Of a stretch of 64,000 bases of DNA, positions 36,101 to 48,760 are shown in pieces; position 1 is the first letter of the stretch; each line of letters starts with the position of its first letter. The stretch is from contig CM039182.1 in assembly GCA_008360975.2 (NCBI GenBank), positions 88,381,405 to 88,445,404 of the forward strand, in the 5' to 3' direction. The position numbers and the translations under genes are program-made. Origin of the DNA: Lichenostomus cassidix (Eukaryota; Chordata; Aves; Passeriformes; Meliphagidae). The notes beneath the pieces were generated by a model. That model was not told the origin of the DNA, searched no databases, and saw only the letters and a program-made list of their open reading frames with translations.

Positions 36101-38967
36101 TTTGACTATGAAATTTCAGTTTATGTGGTTCTGCTTGGGAAAATCATCACAGAACTTGAAAGAACACATCATAGAAGAAAGTTCCATGCGTCCATTCTTC
36201 CTCACATAGTTAAAAAATTTCCATATTTGAAGGTCAGAGTGTTTAAAGGTAATGAAAACAGATACTTTTGTACATTAGTAGGAAATTTTAGCTCTTATGG
36301 TTACATGTGCACATTCAGCAAAACCTGGTTTTGAGTTCAAATAGTCAGATGGACTGGAGATAAAACCAACCAGAAGTGTATATTTGAGTTTTGTTTAAGG
36401 ACGAAGAGGTCGTGCTGTAATTTATTGGAAGTCCTCAAAATGCTTTGATTGCCACAGTAGCTGTATGTCTAGGCCTAAGCCATAAAACTGCACATGAGAA
36501 GCAAGCTGACAACTTGTCCTGTCCTTTCATTCCAAGTGTCTTACAAAATGGTTGACAAGGTCCCAAATGAGAGCCAGAGAACAGATAATGCCTATGTATC
36601 TACCACATTCTGTGACCATTTTAAGGGTCCTAAACTCAGCTTCTTGCTCCCTGAACAACTGTTTAGCAGATAGGGAGGACAGGGTCTACAGGATGCTATA
36701 GTGCTGTTCAGAAAAACCCTGCAGGCTTTTGTTCTCACGAGAATGGAAGGTAAGTGGAGTGAGTCTGGGGAAACTAACAAAAATAACTCTTGTAAATTTG
36801 GAGTCCTGCAGCAGAAGCTCTGGAGAGGAGTATATCCACCTCCTGGAGTCTTTGGGAAACTTGCCAAAGGTATTAGGCCATTATGGTTACTGCTGCACTG
36901 CTCATGGTCTAAAGGTAATCTCTCTCAGTCACTGCACTAAAAGATGGTCAAGTTTCCTAGGTGCTGGCAGCACATAGATGTACTTCAGCTATGTTTCATC
37001 TGTGTTTCATGGCTGCATTTTGTATATACATTAAAGCATTGGGAATTTTGCAAATCATGTTCCCAAAAATCCTATTCCTGTCTGACTAAAATCAATGAGG
37101 AGCAGAAGTGTCAAACTGCTATCAGTCAGCAGCATCACAATTATTGTTCCTTAAGGTTGCCTTTCAGAGGGTTTTGATCCCTATTAAGAGTGCAGACATG
37201 ATACTGATATTGTTACCCAGTACATGTGTCTGACTCCAGAATCCACCACAATTTTTTAGTATAAAACAGCTCTTCTAATTTCCAGACCCAAGAATAAAAT
37301 CTGTGATGCTGTTTTTTTTCAGTAAGCATTTGCCTTAGATGGTTGTCTGTGGCATCAATGGCACCTGCTCAGACTTGTATTTATTCAGTACTCTCAGAGC
37401 AAGCTATAAATTTCAGTACTTGCGGTAGCACAAAATTACTATTAAGATATGCAAATTATGTATTGTCCTTTTTTTTTTTAACAAAAAACAACAAACATGG
37501 CAAACTACAGAAACTCTCCTGAAATTTAGTCACTTGCAAATGCTGACCTCTCACTTCTTCCATATTTGAAAAATGTGGCTTTTGGGCATAAATTATGTAA
37601 TGAAGAGATTGGTGTCAATACTCCTTCTCTCTTACATAACTCAAAATAGCAAATATAAAGCAAAGATATTTCAATAACTCTCATACTATGGTCAGGAGGA
37701 ATGAGAATAATCCTATGAAGCTGGGAGAAGAAACATGGCTCTTGAAGGGTTTGAAAGGAAAAAGCTATCTAAGGGACAGGAACTGAAGAATCAGGTCAGA
37801 TTTTAGAATGGAAAACACATACACCAAGGTGGTTGGTGGATTTTAGTAATTTTTCTTAATGCCTTGAATTTGGAAAGGTCCATGTAGATTTCTTTGATGT
37901 GTTATTTTAAATCTTTATATGTGTATTAGAGTATATAAAGCTTAGGTTCCTGACCTATGCACTACAGTACCAGTTGAGGACATGGGGTATATAGTATTTT
38001 AGAGACAGATTTATTGTTTCCTTATTTCTTTTATCATAGTAGAATCCCTCTCTGGAGATTATGACCTACAATGTTCTTTGGGGCACTGAGGTTCTTGCAA
38101 CTCCTCCTTATTGTCTGGATGAGGAGAGGGAGAGGAACACGGGGAAGGTGAGCATGACTCAATTTTCTCTTCATATGTTAAAAGTTAGCGGCGTGCTAGG
38201 AACTCTTTGATCAAGTGTTATAAACATCCACTGTTTCATGGCAGCCAGAAAGCTGGTCATGGAGAATGGCCCCAGGTCTGTGGAAACACAAATGTTATTA
38301 TTGAGAGTTTCCTCTCTTTTGATCTCATTTTTGTCAGCTACAACCCAGGCACTGACTCTTAATATCTTCACTGTATCAAGCCAGTATTTTCCTTTCCAAC
38401 CACAGTGCACTTTACATGCTTCCTGATGGAGCTATAGTAATCCCACAGGGATATTAAGAACCAGAAGCTAACATTATCACTTAAGTGGTTTCCCCAATAG
38501 GGTTAATTTTAATTAGTTAAATGGATCAAAGTCTTTTTGAAAACTCTTAAAAATCTAGATAACATTTGTCCATTATGGGTAAAGGTATTATAATCTTAAT
38601 CCTACTGCTTTAGGAAGAAGTGTTTAAAAAAATAGTGAAAATATAATTTTAAGGAATTTCTTCAAACCACACTCAAAAAACCTTCCTCACAGAGGGATGG
38701 GATTGTTTATATTATAAAATTAAAGGATAGACCCATTAGAAGACTTTTGAGAAAATGCAATATTTTGAATACAGCAGACTGAGGAAATATCTAGGATCGG
38801 AGAACAAAATCAGGTTCAATTATAGCTGTGTAAAGATTCTCTGTGTTTACTAAGGCTCTCTCTATGCCTTATATGCCTTGGCAGTGTATGGGTCGTGGTT
38901 TGAAACCTTGTTGAGATGACTTGAACTTTAAAGACTAAATGGAAAAAGTAATTTTAGGATTTTTTTC
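33101..38967. other. Non-coding stretch 33.1-39.0 kb
   Basis: No gene is supported. At 33101-33382 three frames are open at once (one minus, two plus), with balanced base composition. This could be a relic of an unrecognised repeat or chance. A candidate regulatory block at 35450-35960 is listed separately. The frames at 36592-36977 overlap each other on both strands and show no domain. The remainder is unique AT-rich sequence. Confidence 0.55.
35450..35960. promoter_or_regulatory. Candidate conserved non-coding element
   Basis: About 0.5 kb with dense homeodomain-type motifs: CAATTAATTTAAT near 35513, CATAATTG near 35613, TAATGAATTGAATTG near 35732 and TAATTAATAA at 35951. A CAGGTG E-box lies at 35623-35628. 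Apart from one short A-run near 35810 the block has no simple repeats. It fits the pattern of a gene-desert enhancer; function is inferred only. Confidence 0.3.
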
Positions 38968-39113
38968 ATAGGGTCCTAGAAGGATTTAGATTGGAAAAGA
39001 CCTCTGAGGTCAACAAGTCCAACCATTGACCCAGCACTACCAAGTCCACCACTAAACCACATCCCTAAATGCCACATCTATAAATCTCCAAAGTACACCC
39101 AGGAGTGGTGACT
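38968..39113 (-). mobile_element. CR1 3' UTR fragment (3' half of a deleted copy)
   Basis: Read on the minus strand this is a CR1 3' end of the subfamily whose tail carries a segment like 'gttggacttgttgacctcag' (complement of about 39008-39027). On the plus strand one sees 'ttggaaaagacctctgaggt' (38991-39010), then the complement of a conserved segment including CCACTAAACCACATCCCTAA (39049-39068), then GCCACATCTAT, then AGGAGTGGTGACT. The family then continues into about 250 bp of further UTR and the reverse transcriptase. Here homology stops near 39113 and jumps into ORF2 (next entry), so the two pieces look like one internally deleted element. Confidence 0.88.
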
Positions 39114-39330
39114 AACACACTGCTTCTGCACCTTTAAGATTTTCTTCTGGAAGGACATCCAACATTTCCGGACTTCTTGCTCTTTCAGGATGGTCTCCCA
39201 AGGGATTCTGTTAACCAGCCTCCCAAAAAGGCCAAAGTCTGCCCTCCAGAAGCCCAAGGTGGCTTTTCCTCTGACCCCTATTTGAGGCAATGCTCTCAGA
39301 GAACCCTTATAGTGCCATGCAGATCAATCC
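39114..39330 (-). mobile_element. CR1 ORF2 fragment, endonuclease-RT linker (dead)
   Basis: The minus-strand frame at 39290-39078 encodes a peptide with the CR1 pol linker signature: a segment reading FWRADFGLFGRLVNRIPWET at residues 14-33, then a region ending KKILKVQKQCV (49-59). I recognise this as the CR1 ORF2 region between the endonuclease and reverse transcriptase domains. Similarity ends at about residue 59, where the frame enters sequence belonging to the element's 3' UTR. A full CR1 has a reverse transcriptase of roughly 2 kb in between; it is absent. Upstream on the minus strand (39291-39330) similarity fades and a stop occurs. The product would be non-functional. Confidence 0.85.
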
Positions 39331-40887
39331 ATCTCCCAGCTCAGGCTAATAGCAATGGGATATAATGTCACTCTGAACATATGCACTAAATCCAAAGCAT
39401 TGTGTAGATTAACTGAGCAGTATTGGATGTAGTGACCATGGGGATGATTTATGGAAGAATTTACCTAACAATTTTTCCAGATGCCCAGAGCTGAGAGTTT
39501 GGAAGAACAGCTGGTTGCCATGAAAACTATATTTCTGACTGATTGATGGGCTTTTGGGGCCCTTGAATACTGGGGACCTGATCCCTGAGGTATATCCTTA
39601 TCCTAAAGTGGTTTTAGGATGCTCAGTGTAAATTAGCTGCAACCAGACCCTGTGCAAACTGAGAACAATGAAATTTCTCCACCTCTATTGACTTTGTGTG
39701 CTCCTTCTTGTTTCCCTGATGGAAATTATTTGGGAGACCCCTGAATCCCCAACTAAAACACATTTTACACTGGAAAAATCTCTGGCTTCCTCTGTGGGGT
39801 AACTCCCTGGCTAGTGGACCCTGTCTCATAAAGCCACACCACCAGAATGGGACCTACATGCTCACACAGGGGTGCAGCAGAGTGCTGGTATTAAATATTG
39901 AGGTGCTGATTAACTAAGTAGGTTTTCAGGCATCAGAAGAAATAGTAAGCCACCTTTATGATGTTAAAACTGAGGGGAAAATAATGATTATGAAATTCAC
40001 AATTGAAAACTACCTGTGAATGTTCTTTGGCTTAAACTTAACTGTTCCAGTCACATCTTGGACTTTGAGGTAATGAGGCTTTCCTGTGTTGGGCTATTGA
40101 CATCAGTTTTAATACTGCTGAAAAGAATGAATTACAAACCAACTAAAACTTGCTTTTCATTTTAAACTTTTTTTTTTTTTAATAAAAGATACATCTTATT
40201 CAAAGTTTCTAGCTTAAATACTCAACTGTTATAAATCAGAATAAGTCCACTTAAACTCATCTGTCAATACTGATTTATATCCAGAAAGGCTGGGCCTAGA
40301 GGTGTAATTTTTCAGTGATTTTCAATTTATATCCTTCTGCATTTGTTTGAAAACTAGGTATAAATAACTACATACTATCAAGATAAGTGAGCTTAAAATT
40401 CTGTTATTGAGGCATTTTATGTCTACTCTGTATGTAATTAAATGCAGTGAAAATGTGAGGTACAAAGCAGAAAAAATGATAAGGTTTGTTTTTTTTAACT
40501 TACTCTAGTAATTGAACTTTTTATTATCTCTTTATTTGCTTCATGCAGATGCACCACTGCACTCTTTCCTTCTGGTGACAGAGTAAAAATGTTAATTTAA
40601 ATAGACATGTAAGGAAATTTCATTGTTTAACGCTATTTTTCATGTATAAAGCAGAAGTAAAAATTGCTTTTGATAATCTCTCAGGCTTCATCTCAAACAG
40701 ATGAGCCACTCCCTCTGCTGGGGATATTTCTACAAACTGCTCTGCAAATGAAAAAGATATGATGTTTTGTAAGGGAAATGCTAGAAATTCTTCTAAAGTC
40801 ATAGAAAACCTTAGCAGTGTTATTGCACACAAACATTTCTCAATTATATATGTGTCTATATACTAAGAAAATATATCTCATTAGGGA

Positions 40888-40925
40888 AAAAAAAAAGAAG
40901 AAGAAGACGAAACAAAGAAAGAGAG
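40888..40925. repeat. A-rich/(GAA)n purine tract
   Basis: An A-run leads into four GAA-like units and a purine-rich tail ending GAGAGA. It is low-complexity sequence with no element attached. Confidence 0.8.
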
Positions 40926-43900
40926 ACACCAAAATGTAGAGATTTCTTAGCCAACAAGTTTTAGGATTTTTTTTTCTTTTCACATATTTGTTACTTAATT
41001 TGCATCTTGCCAAAGATAGCTGACTGATAATCCACCAGAGCTCCTTCTAGCTACAGGTTAGGTTTAGCCTGGACAAGAGATGTAGGACATGAACAGCAGG
41101 TTTTTTGTCTTCATCTATTAACACTCAAAATAACACCTGGAGGGTAAAGATTCTCAGGAAGAAAGTTCAGTTCATTCCCTGTTTTTGTTCAGTTACTGGC
41201 CCTTTGGATGAAGCTGCAGTGGATTCCAAAGAATGTCTCTGATGGGATGCCAAAAACTGTTCCAACACATATTCATACATATATTGGTTTCTCAGTCAAG
41301 CTCAAAAACTGTGAAAACTTTTGTATTAAAAAAACCCCACCATATTTAAAAAGATACAGAAGCAAAACATGCAAGGTCAGGTTATGTGTCTTATACATCT
41401 TGGCTCTTGCCTACTTGCTATGGCAATAATACATTTGCCTATATTGAGCAAGCTGAAGGAAGCACATGTTTCACAGACAAGAGTGCTCCTACAGGCTCTA
41501 TGAAAATTGTTAGCTATGTAGAAATGGGAGGCTACTTCCTTAGGCTACTGCTGAAGGGAGCAGACCTGCTTGCCAGGATTTCCCTCAAGCTACGTGTGTG
41601 TGAAGATCAAAGTGCACATGTATGACTTCAGATTAGCCACAAAATTGCTGTTGTCAAGGTCAAGAAAGTTTAGAGGAAAAAAAAACAGTGGAGAGAATTT
41701 TTTCTGAAAAAGGTAAAATGGAAATTGCATCTTCCCCAAAGTTTTCCCCCTCTTTGTTTGCAGAATTTTACATTGGTTCAGAACAGCTTGGATTCAAATC
41801 AACTCCTGATACATTTTTCTTTGTATTTTTTAAGAACCCAGTAGTCAGTGTCTCTGTGGTATTGTTTCAGTGGCAAGTGGTTTAACAGGACATAGTATCT
41901 CCTCTAAATAAAGACTGAATTCTAACAGCCTTACGTTGAAAAGTATTAATTTCAATGAGACTACCTCAATAGAACACAGCCTTTGAACATGTCTGAATAG
42001 GACAAAAACTGGGGTGGTAACTGCATTGCAAATAGAATGAGTGGTTAACACTTACCTAAATTTTCTATATTTTTGAAGGCTCATTTTCCTTCTCACATCC
42101 ATTGGTAAACAGAGGGAATTCTAATGACCACAAGTGTCGGTGGAAAAGATAATCATACATAATGATTCACTCAATATGCTGTTACCAACTTGATTTTTTC
42201 CCCTGTTGTCAGGGCCTCTTTCTACAATTCTTATGTAAAATGTAAACAAATAACAAAAGCCAGAACATTTGAGGGACCAAGAAACAGGTCTGTTTCTTGA
42301 GAGCTGGGGGATCCAACACAACTTAGAATTCTGTGAGTGTTTTCTTGGAATAAAGATGAGAATTGTGATTATATACTAGTTATGGAAAAGTATGCATATT
42401 GACACCCAACTTCTTAAAAGTGAGTACAAACATATTACAAACCCAGAGAACACTAAATGAAGCAAATTCAAGGTGAAATTGTGGGACCATGCCACTGTAA
42501 AAATATTTAACAAATAAACCATTAGATTTTAGGAAGATTCTTGTAGACAGTTCATGCTGTCTTGGCTGTATTGCTTTTCTCATGCCTTCACATGAAACTG
42601 GAGGTTGACAGATGCATGGCATTGAGGCAAAACAAAGCATGAACCCAGCAAAGCAGTTAGGTCCACACCTGAAGTCAGATAAACACTAAATCAAGCACTA
42701 AAAGCTGTATTTATGGTTTCACAGTATTTTACCTTGAGGGAAGGAAGAACCACTAAGATTTTTTCCGTGGGAATCAGAAGATGCCGGTAGCTATATGATG
42801 GGCTAAGTCAAGGGTTTAATAAATTCAGAAAGCATGGAAATGATAGGTGCTGAAGGTAGGGCAATGTGTTCTGCCTGCTGAACATACAGCTGCTACTTTA
42901 GCAAATGCAGCGGTCATTCTTTCTTCTCTCCCGTGGCTCTTCCAGGTGTTTCAGTGCACACAACATCTGGAGGATAGCGCACAGTTTTACTCAGGTCATC
43001 TATTGTTCTGTAGATTACAAATGAAGTCCTGTCAATTTAACTGTGTGCTTGCTGGAAGACTAGCATTAAACATTAAAAAAAGAAATTTTAAAAAGTAGTG
43101 GTCAATATTTCCTCTAGCTAAAATAAATTGTCAGATTAAATTTAAAATAATTAATAGCATCCTTCCCCTCAAAACCTTTGCAACTCCTGCATGACTGCAA
43201 CCACTGTTAATGTCTTTCAGCTTGCGAGATTGTGCAGTGTTGTGGAGTGGCCATTCTGCATAGAAACTGAACCCTGTGCCAGCTCACAGTGGGTCACAAC
43301 TTTGCTTCCATTATTTTACCCTTTGCCTTGTCTTCTCACAGAGGCTTTATCAAATGTATAAGCGGAATTATGGCTGGCTGATACTAAAGTTGTTCTAGAC
43401 ATGCAAAATAGAGAAAAAAAATAATCTAAATTATGTAGACTTTGTTCACAGATTGTAGGAACATCCTGGATGTATTTAAATGCATTGTGAATTTTTCCTG
43501 GAAGGATTAATATTCAAACAGAAATGTGATTTCTTTTTTGAAAGATGTCTATATTTAAATATGTATGTGTCATATAATCTAGCTATCTTATTTCATTCTC
43601 ACAGATCATATTTCACAAGAGTTCTCAAATAAATATTCCTTTGTTTACATTAAATCACATTCTGAGCCTTAGAAAAGTTTGAGTACAGTTGCCCAAAGTT
43701 TTCTAAATTATTTTCAGGTTGAAGAAAGCCATATGGAAACTTCAGTCTAATTTACTAATAAGGGAAATGAGAACATTTGGTTTAATTTCACCAGAGTTTC
43801 ACTGGTACAAAAAGCCTTAATTTTTCCCCATTCTTTTAGCAAATAGAAAAGACTCATCATTTCTGCCAGCCCCTCAAGTTGTGTAGAAAAGATAGAAAAC

Positions 43901-44139
43901 CTTCATTTGTTCTTTGCACCTAGAAACTATTTTATCCTGAAGGATAAGTTTTCTGGAAACTAAATGAGAATCTTCTTGTCCTCTTCTGGCTCAGCTTTCC
44001 AATCTTTCATGGGGCAGCTGTGTATAGTCCTAACAATGCTGTACATCTGTCAGATTACTTTCATCATGAAATTACTGTAAAAAAGTGGTTAAGTTTGGAA
44101 TAATTTTAAAGGCCATACAATTAAAAGTTTAAATCTCAC

Positions 44140-44191
44140 GTGAATGTGGCTTTATATATGTGACTGTGAATGTGAATTTATATATATTTCT
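44140..44191. repeat. Diverged 26-bp tandem duplication
   Basis: Two 26-bp units beginning GTGAATGTG, at 44140-44165 and 44166-44191, share most positions including a TTTATATAT core. The differences suggest an old duplication. Confidence 0.6.
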
Positions 44192-45656
44192 TTCAGACCT
44201 GGTCCGTAGATATTTAACATTTATTATGGTTTGTATTTAAATAACTAAGTATTTTGGGGGATCTGTCTTGAAATGACAGGGCAGGTTAGACGTAGGGCCA
44301 AAATGATAATTCAAATGTTCCACTTTATAGTGCAGAGTTGTAGCCACTTTTAAAGTACTGTTGTTTCAGTGAACCAACTTTGGTTGAACCTCTGAGCCTT
44401 CTTTTTCAGAGAATGAATTATCATGTTATTGTTGTTAAACCGATGACATATATTATCTACAAAATATATTCCTTCTTTAAGTGTCAGTAATTTTTTTAAA
44501 AAGTCTGTTACAAAAGCAGGTGCATGGGTTGGCTGTTTGTTTTTTTTTTTTCATTTTGAAATGTAATAAAGTCAGTTTTTGGCCTCAAGCAATACTAGGA
44601 TTTAAAATAGGAACTACTTTGAAGCAACATGAAGTTGCACCCAGCCTCTAGGTTATTAAATGTGTTTTCTCTCTCTGGCTTCCTAAATGCATCTCATTGT
44701 TTAATGGAATTCTAACTGTAAGATTTAGTTGTAGACATTTCAGCTGGACTTCCTTTAGAAATACATGACGATGCACCCACTATTGCAAAACACAAGTGGA
44801 TTGGGGGATGTGGGAGGGGGAAACACCAAAATTTTTTTACTTCCAGATCACAAAGATGAATGAACAAATTTCAGGAGAAGCAATAATATGGCTGGTGGGT
44901 GGGTCATCTCAGAGATCTAGCCAGGGTGAACTGAGCTTCAGCATTCAGGGGCTTGCTTTCATGCACAGCTTAGTTTGTGCTGTTCTTTTAAAGTTGATTG
45001 GTAAATATACATTCCATTTCAGAGATGCTGCCTTCCCAGTTTACACAAGATATTCTTAATAAGTAGAATCGATTTATGAACTTTGGCACTTTGAAAACTG
45101 AGCATGTGGTTATGACGGCAAAGCAAATCCTCTGAATCTCTAAAACATTATTACCCACAACTTGCAATGTTACTCTTCACTTTGCATGAGTTTAAATCAT
45201 ATTGCCCAGGAGATATGTAGTGTAACTAGAAGACTCTGGACTCTGTTGTTACATTAAATAAATTCTTTTGCAAGAGACAGCCATATACTGTGGAGGTACT
45301 AGCTGCAAATTCACAGAAGTAAAGCCAAGATATAAATTTCTCATAAGTGTCATAAATACAGCTAAAGCAGTATTGTCTTGCTAGAAAAAACAGAAGTGAG
45401 AGAGGAATATTTCTATTTTACTTTGATGAGAGGTGAAGACAGCTCAGCTAGGTCAGTTGAAAGCATTCGGAAGGGACAAGAAGGAGGAAGAGGAAGATCC
45501 ATAGTAATTCTTTGCTTTATATTCATTCCACAAACTGAATGTTTTAATTTCAAGAACTGTCAGTTTATCCTCTTTTTATTTTTTAACTTATTTTTCGTTC
45601 AGTTTAAAAGGTATATTTAATTATTTCAATCTTTTATTTTTAAGAAATGTTTCAGC

Positions 45657-45672
45657 TTTTTTTTTTTTTTTT
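45657..45672. repeat. Poly-T run
   Basis: An uninterrupted run of about sixteen T residues; a similar run of about thirteen lies at 46009-46021. No retroposon is visible next to either. Confidence 0.85.
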
Positions 45673-46599
45673 GTTCATGCTGACTTGTTCCAGAATGCTA
45701 ATATCTTATCCCTGTTACACTCCAACCTGGAGCAAAATCATGTTAGAGCAAGTAAAGCTTTCTGAATGAAAGTTTTATTTTTACATACAGTCAAAATGAG
45801 TAATATTACACCTGCACGAATGATGTTTTCCTTATTTTATGAAACTGGAAGACAGCCAAGTGTACAGCATTTCTGTTGGTGCAAAGGTTTTTTTTCACAC
45901 GCCTCTTCCCAGCATCACCTGCTTCAATGATTTGGGTGTTCCCCTCAGGTAGGTCAAAATTGAAACATGTTAGTACTGAGATTTGCCACACCTAGAGATA
46001 ATACACTTTTTTTTTTTTTTTGCCATGGTTATGTTAGCCAAATATGACATAGTGATCTATGAGAGTTATTTTTTGAACTTTGAGCAACTCTCTGTAATTG
46101 GATGTCAGAGGTAGCTGATGCTATTATACAGAGATTTCCAGAACCATTGCATGAGATAAAATTAGGTAGTAAACAAAAATATTTACACTAAGCAAATGGA
46201 AAGCTGAATGAACCCAAGAGTCCCCCTAGTTCACTATCTTGTCTTTAGTCCTGGAAAGTAAAAGTGTTGAAAAGGAAAGCGCAAGAAATGCTGCAGAGAG
46301 CTGTGATTTTATTATCAACTTGTTCTGATGTCCACAGGCACAGTGGGATGTGGGAATGCAGTTTGCAATGACCACACTCTACCTTCTCAAACAATGAACT
46401 TCAGTTCCTGCTGGCCTCAGCCCAGCACCTTTTGCGGCAGCTTGCACACACAGATACACAGCCCCTCTCCCTAAATCCAGCTCCACAGTGGGAAGGAAGG
46501 TCTATCTGGGATGTAAAACAATTCAATCCTAGTAAATTTTCTGTCTATTTTTCTGCTTTAAACAGCTTTTGTTTGGTTAATTGGTGCTGTAGGCAGATA

Positions 46600-46780
46600 A
46601 CCAATTTTCTCCTGTGAAGGGATTAGTGGAATTCCATTGTTGAGATGTTCTAATTGTTAATTTGCATGCTTGAGAAAGATTATAATTTTGATTGTGAAAC
46701 CTACCAGGGTTGATTTTTTTTCCCTGAACAAAGTAGAGGAAATAGTTTTTTGCACTTAATTAATATCTACACAGTGTCAA
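46600..46780. promoter_or_regulatory. Candidate element with SOX and POU sites
   Basis: CCATTGTT, the complement of the SOX motif AACAATGG, lies at 46634-46641. ATTTGCAT, the octamer bound by POU factors, lies at 46660-46667, 18 bp further on. TTAATTAA is at 46756-46763, and TAATTGTTAA is at 46651-46660. This grouping is typical of neural or early developmental enhancers. The spacing is wider than the classical adjacent SOX2-OCT4 composite, so the pair may act separately, or the match may be chance. Confidence 0.33.
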
Positions 46781-48295
46781 GCATTGGGCAACATCAAACA
46801 CAATTATGAAACATATTTAAAGAACAAATATCCCTAATTCTCCTCTTTGGGAACAATTCATGGCCAGCTCCATCTCCAGAGGAAGTTAGATAAACCCTAA
46901 GGCTGAAAAGTCCTCTAAAAACTGTTAAGCTCACAAAGTATTGCAGAAGCCCAGTAAATATCACTCCAGAGACTGTTCTCATTTCATACACTCTAGAGTT
47001 TCCCATCTTTGTCTTTGCACTTCTCTTCACAGTGAAAAATCAAATAAGGTCAAGTTACTACCTTGAGCTGGATATTTGGAGTTAAGTCCTGTAGAAGATG
47101 AAGCACTTTGAAGTTTTCATATAAATGAACAGGTTGTGATAAACCTTTTGGGTAAAGATGGGAATTTCATTTTTCTTATATGTCTGGCAGTTCATCAGAA
47201 AGTTACTATCTGATCAGTTCTGGGAATTTTATCCCATTTAGATAGCTTGAGCTAAAGCTTCTTCTTTTATTACACACTGTTTCTGGAAAATGCAAGAGAA
47301 ATTTCAATTTCTTCTTTAGGGGAACATTAACACTTTATATTACTGCTGCTTGCAAAGCAGAGTGGCACCAATGTTGTCGTCGGATGGTATCAATCACTGC
47401 TAAACTGAATCCTGTCTTTATTCCACTGCTTGTGCTCTGTTGGTATATGAATAGTGACAGGAGAAGATCTGGTATTTTGAAATTCTGAGGCAAAAAGTCC
47501 TTCTGTCCTGTGGCTTTTTGGAGCCTTTTGCAGCTGTGATGAATGTCTGCAAAGTCACTGCAAAATATCCTAAAATGAAAAAAATTCTTGTTGCAGTAGT
47601 GAAACTCATTACATGAGACAATGGAAATTTAGATTAGCTCCTTAATCTTATGGATCATAAGTTACCTTATGGAAAACTAAAACTTTTTGAATGTTATAGT
47701 CAAGTTCTGCAGATGGGTGGGCAGTACCAGGACAAAGCAGATTAAAATGGTGGAGGGAAGATGAGTGAAGTGCATGAATCAACAGCTACTTTGCTCAGAA
47801 GTCAGAAAACTAGAAATGCCTGAGTGGTGGCAGAAGGCAGGCATTGCCTTCCTCTAAAACACAGAAATGAGAAATAAAATAATGGCATCTAGGAAGCTTG
47901 TTGTGTTGGTTTATTTTCCCTTGCTCTGTTCTGTGGAGGTCTAAAATCAGAAAACAGGGTTTCTTCAGATTTGTTTTTCTGATCAAAGTAAGGTTGTGAA
48001 GAATCAAAATATGCATTGGTTTAAGTGAGGAGATAATGAATCCCCATATTAAGTAATGTTTAGGTAACTATATGCTGGTGACCACTACACAACAAAAGTT
48101 TTGGGGTTTATTTAGCTGACTGAGGGAAAGGGGAGAAAACGAGACGATTAAAGAAAACCAAATTACTTTTAAAGTTTTATGCAAATACTGACAGATAAAT
48201 ACATTATGTACTGTTTTCGGTACATTTCATAACACTAGAGAAATATCTTTGTTAGCATTATACATTTGACTTGAGATTGCATTAGGAACTTTGGG

Positions 48296-48760
48296 TCAGG
48301 ACAGGGATACCTTCTGCTGGACCATGTTGCTCAAAGGCCTCTCTAACCTGACCTTGAACACTTCCAGGGGTGGGACACCCACAGCTTTTCTGGACAACCT
48401 GTTCCAGTGCCTCCCCACCCTGGCAATATAGATTTTCTTCCTAGTATCAAATCCAAAACTGCCCTCTTTCAGTTTAAAGCCATTCCCTCTTGTTCTATGT
48501 ACAGGCCCTTGTAAAAAGTCCCTCTTCAGCTCTCTTGTAGCCCCTTTAGGTGTTGGAAGGTGCTACAAGTTCTCCCTGTGGCCTTCTCTTCTCCAGGCTG
48601 AACAGACTCAGCTCTCTCTTCACAGTCTGTCTTCACAGGAAAGGTGCACCAGACTTCTGATCATCTTCATGGCCTCCTCTGTGCTTCCAGCAGGTCAATG
48701 TTCTCCTCTGTGCTGTGGAGCCCAGAGCCCTGCACAGGTTTCCAGGTGGGGATCAGTCAC
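48296..48760 (-). mobile_element. CR1 retrotransposon 3' end, minus strand
   Basis: On the plus strand the reverse complement of the CR1 3' UTR is read in order: a segment with ACCTTGAACACTTCCAGGG (near 48351-48370), 'cctgttccagtgcctcccca' (48399-48418), 'attccctcttgttctatgta' (48482-48501), then 'cttctcttctccaggctgaa' (48583-48602) and finally ATCTTCATGGCCTCCTCTG (48662-48680). Together they cover about the last 460 bp of the element, which is 5'-truncated. The 3' terminal octamers are degraded near 48296. The plus-strand frame at 48644-48838 is an antisense shadow. The clear match over its length suggests a somewhat younger copy than the one at 2880-3452. Confidence 0.94.

Larger units (their letters stand above)
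39331..48295. other. Non-coding stretch 39.3-48.3 kb
   Basis: No gene is supported. It is unique AT-rich DNA with T- or A-runs at 40170-40180, 40890-40901, 44540-44551, 45657-45672 and 46009-46021. A GAA-rich tract lies at 40900-40913 and a diverged 26-bp tandem duplication at 44140-44191. A SOX/POU-motif block at 46600-46780 is listed separately. Open frames are short and without recognisable domains. Confidence 0.6.

Noticed and set aside
36592..36977. Cluster of three overlapping frames as a small gene
   Set aside because: The openness on both strands reflects a local rise in GC content; none of the peptides resembles a known family.
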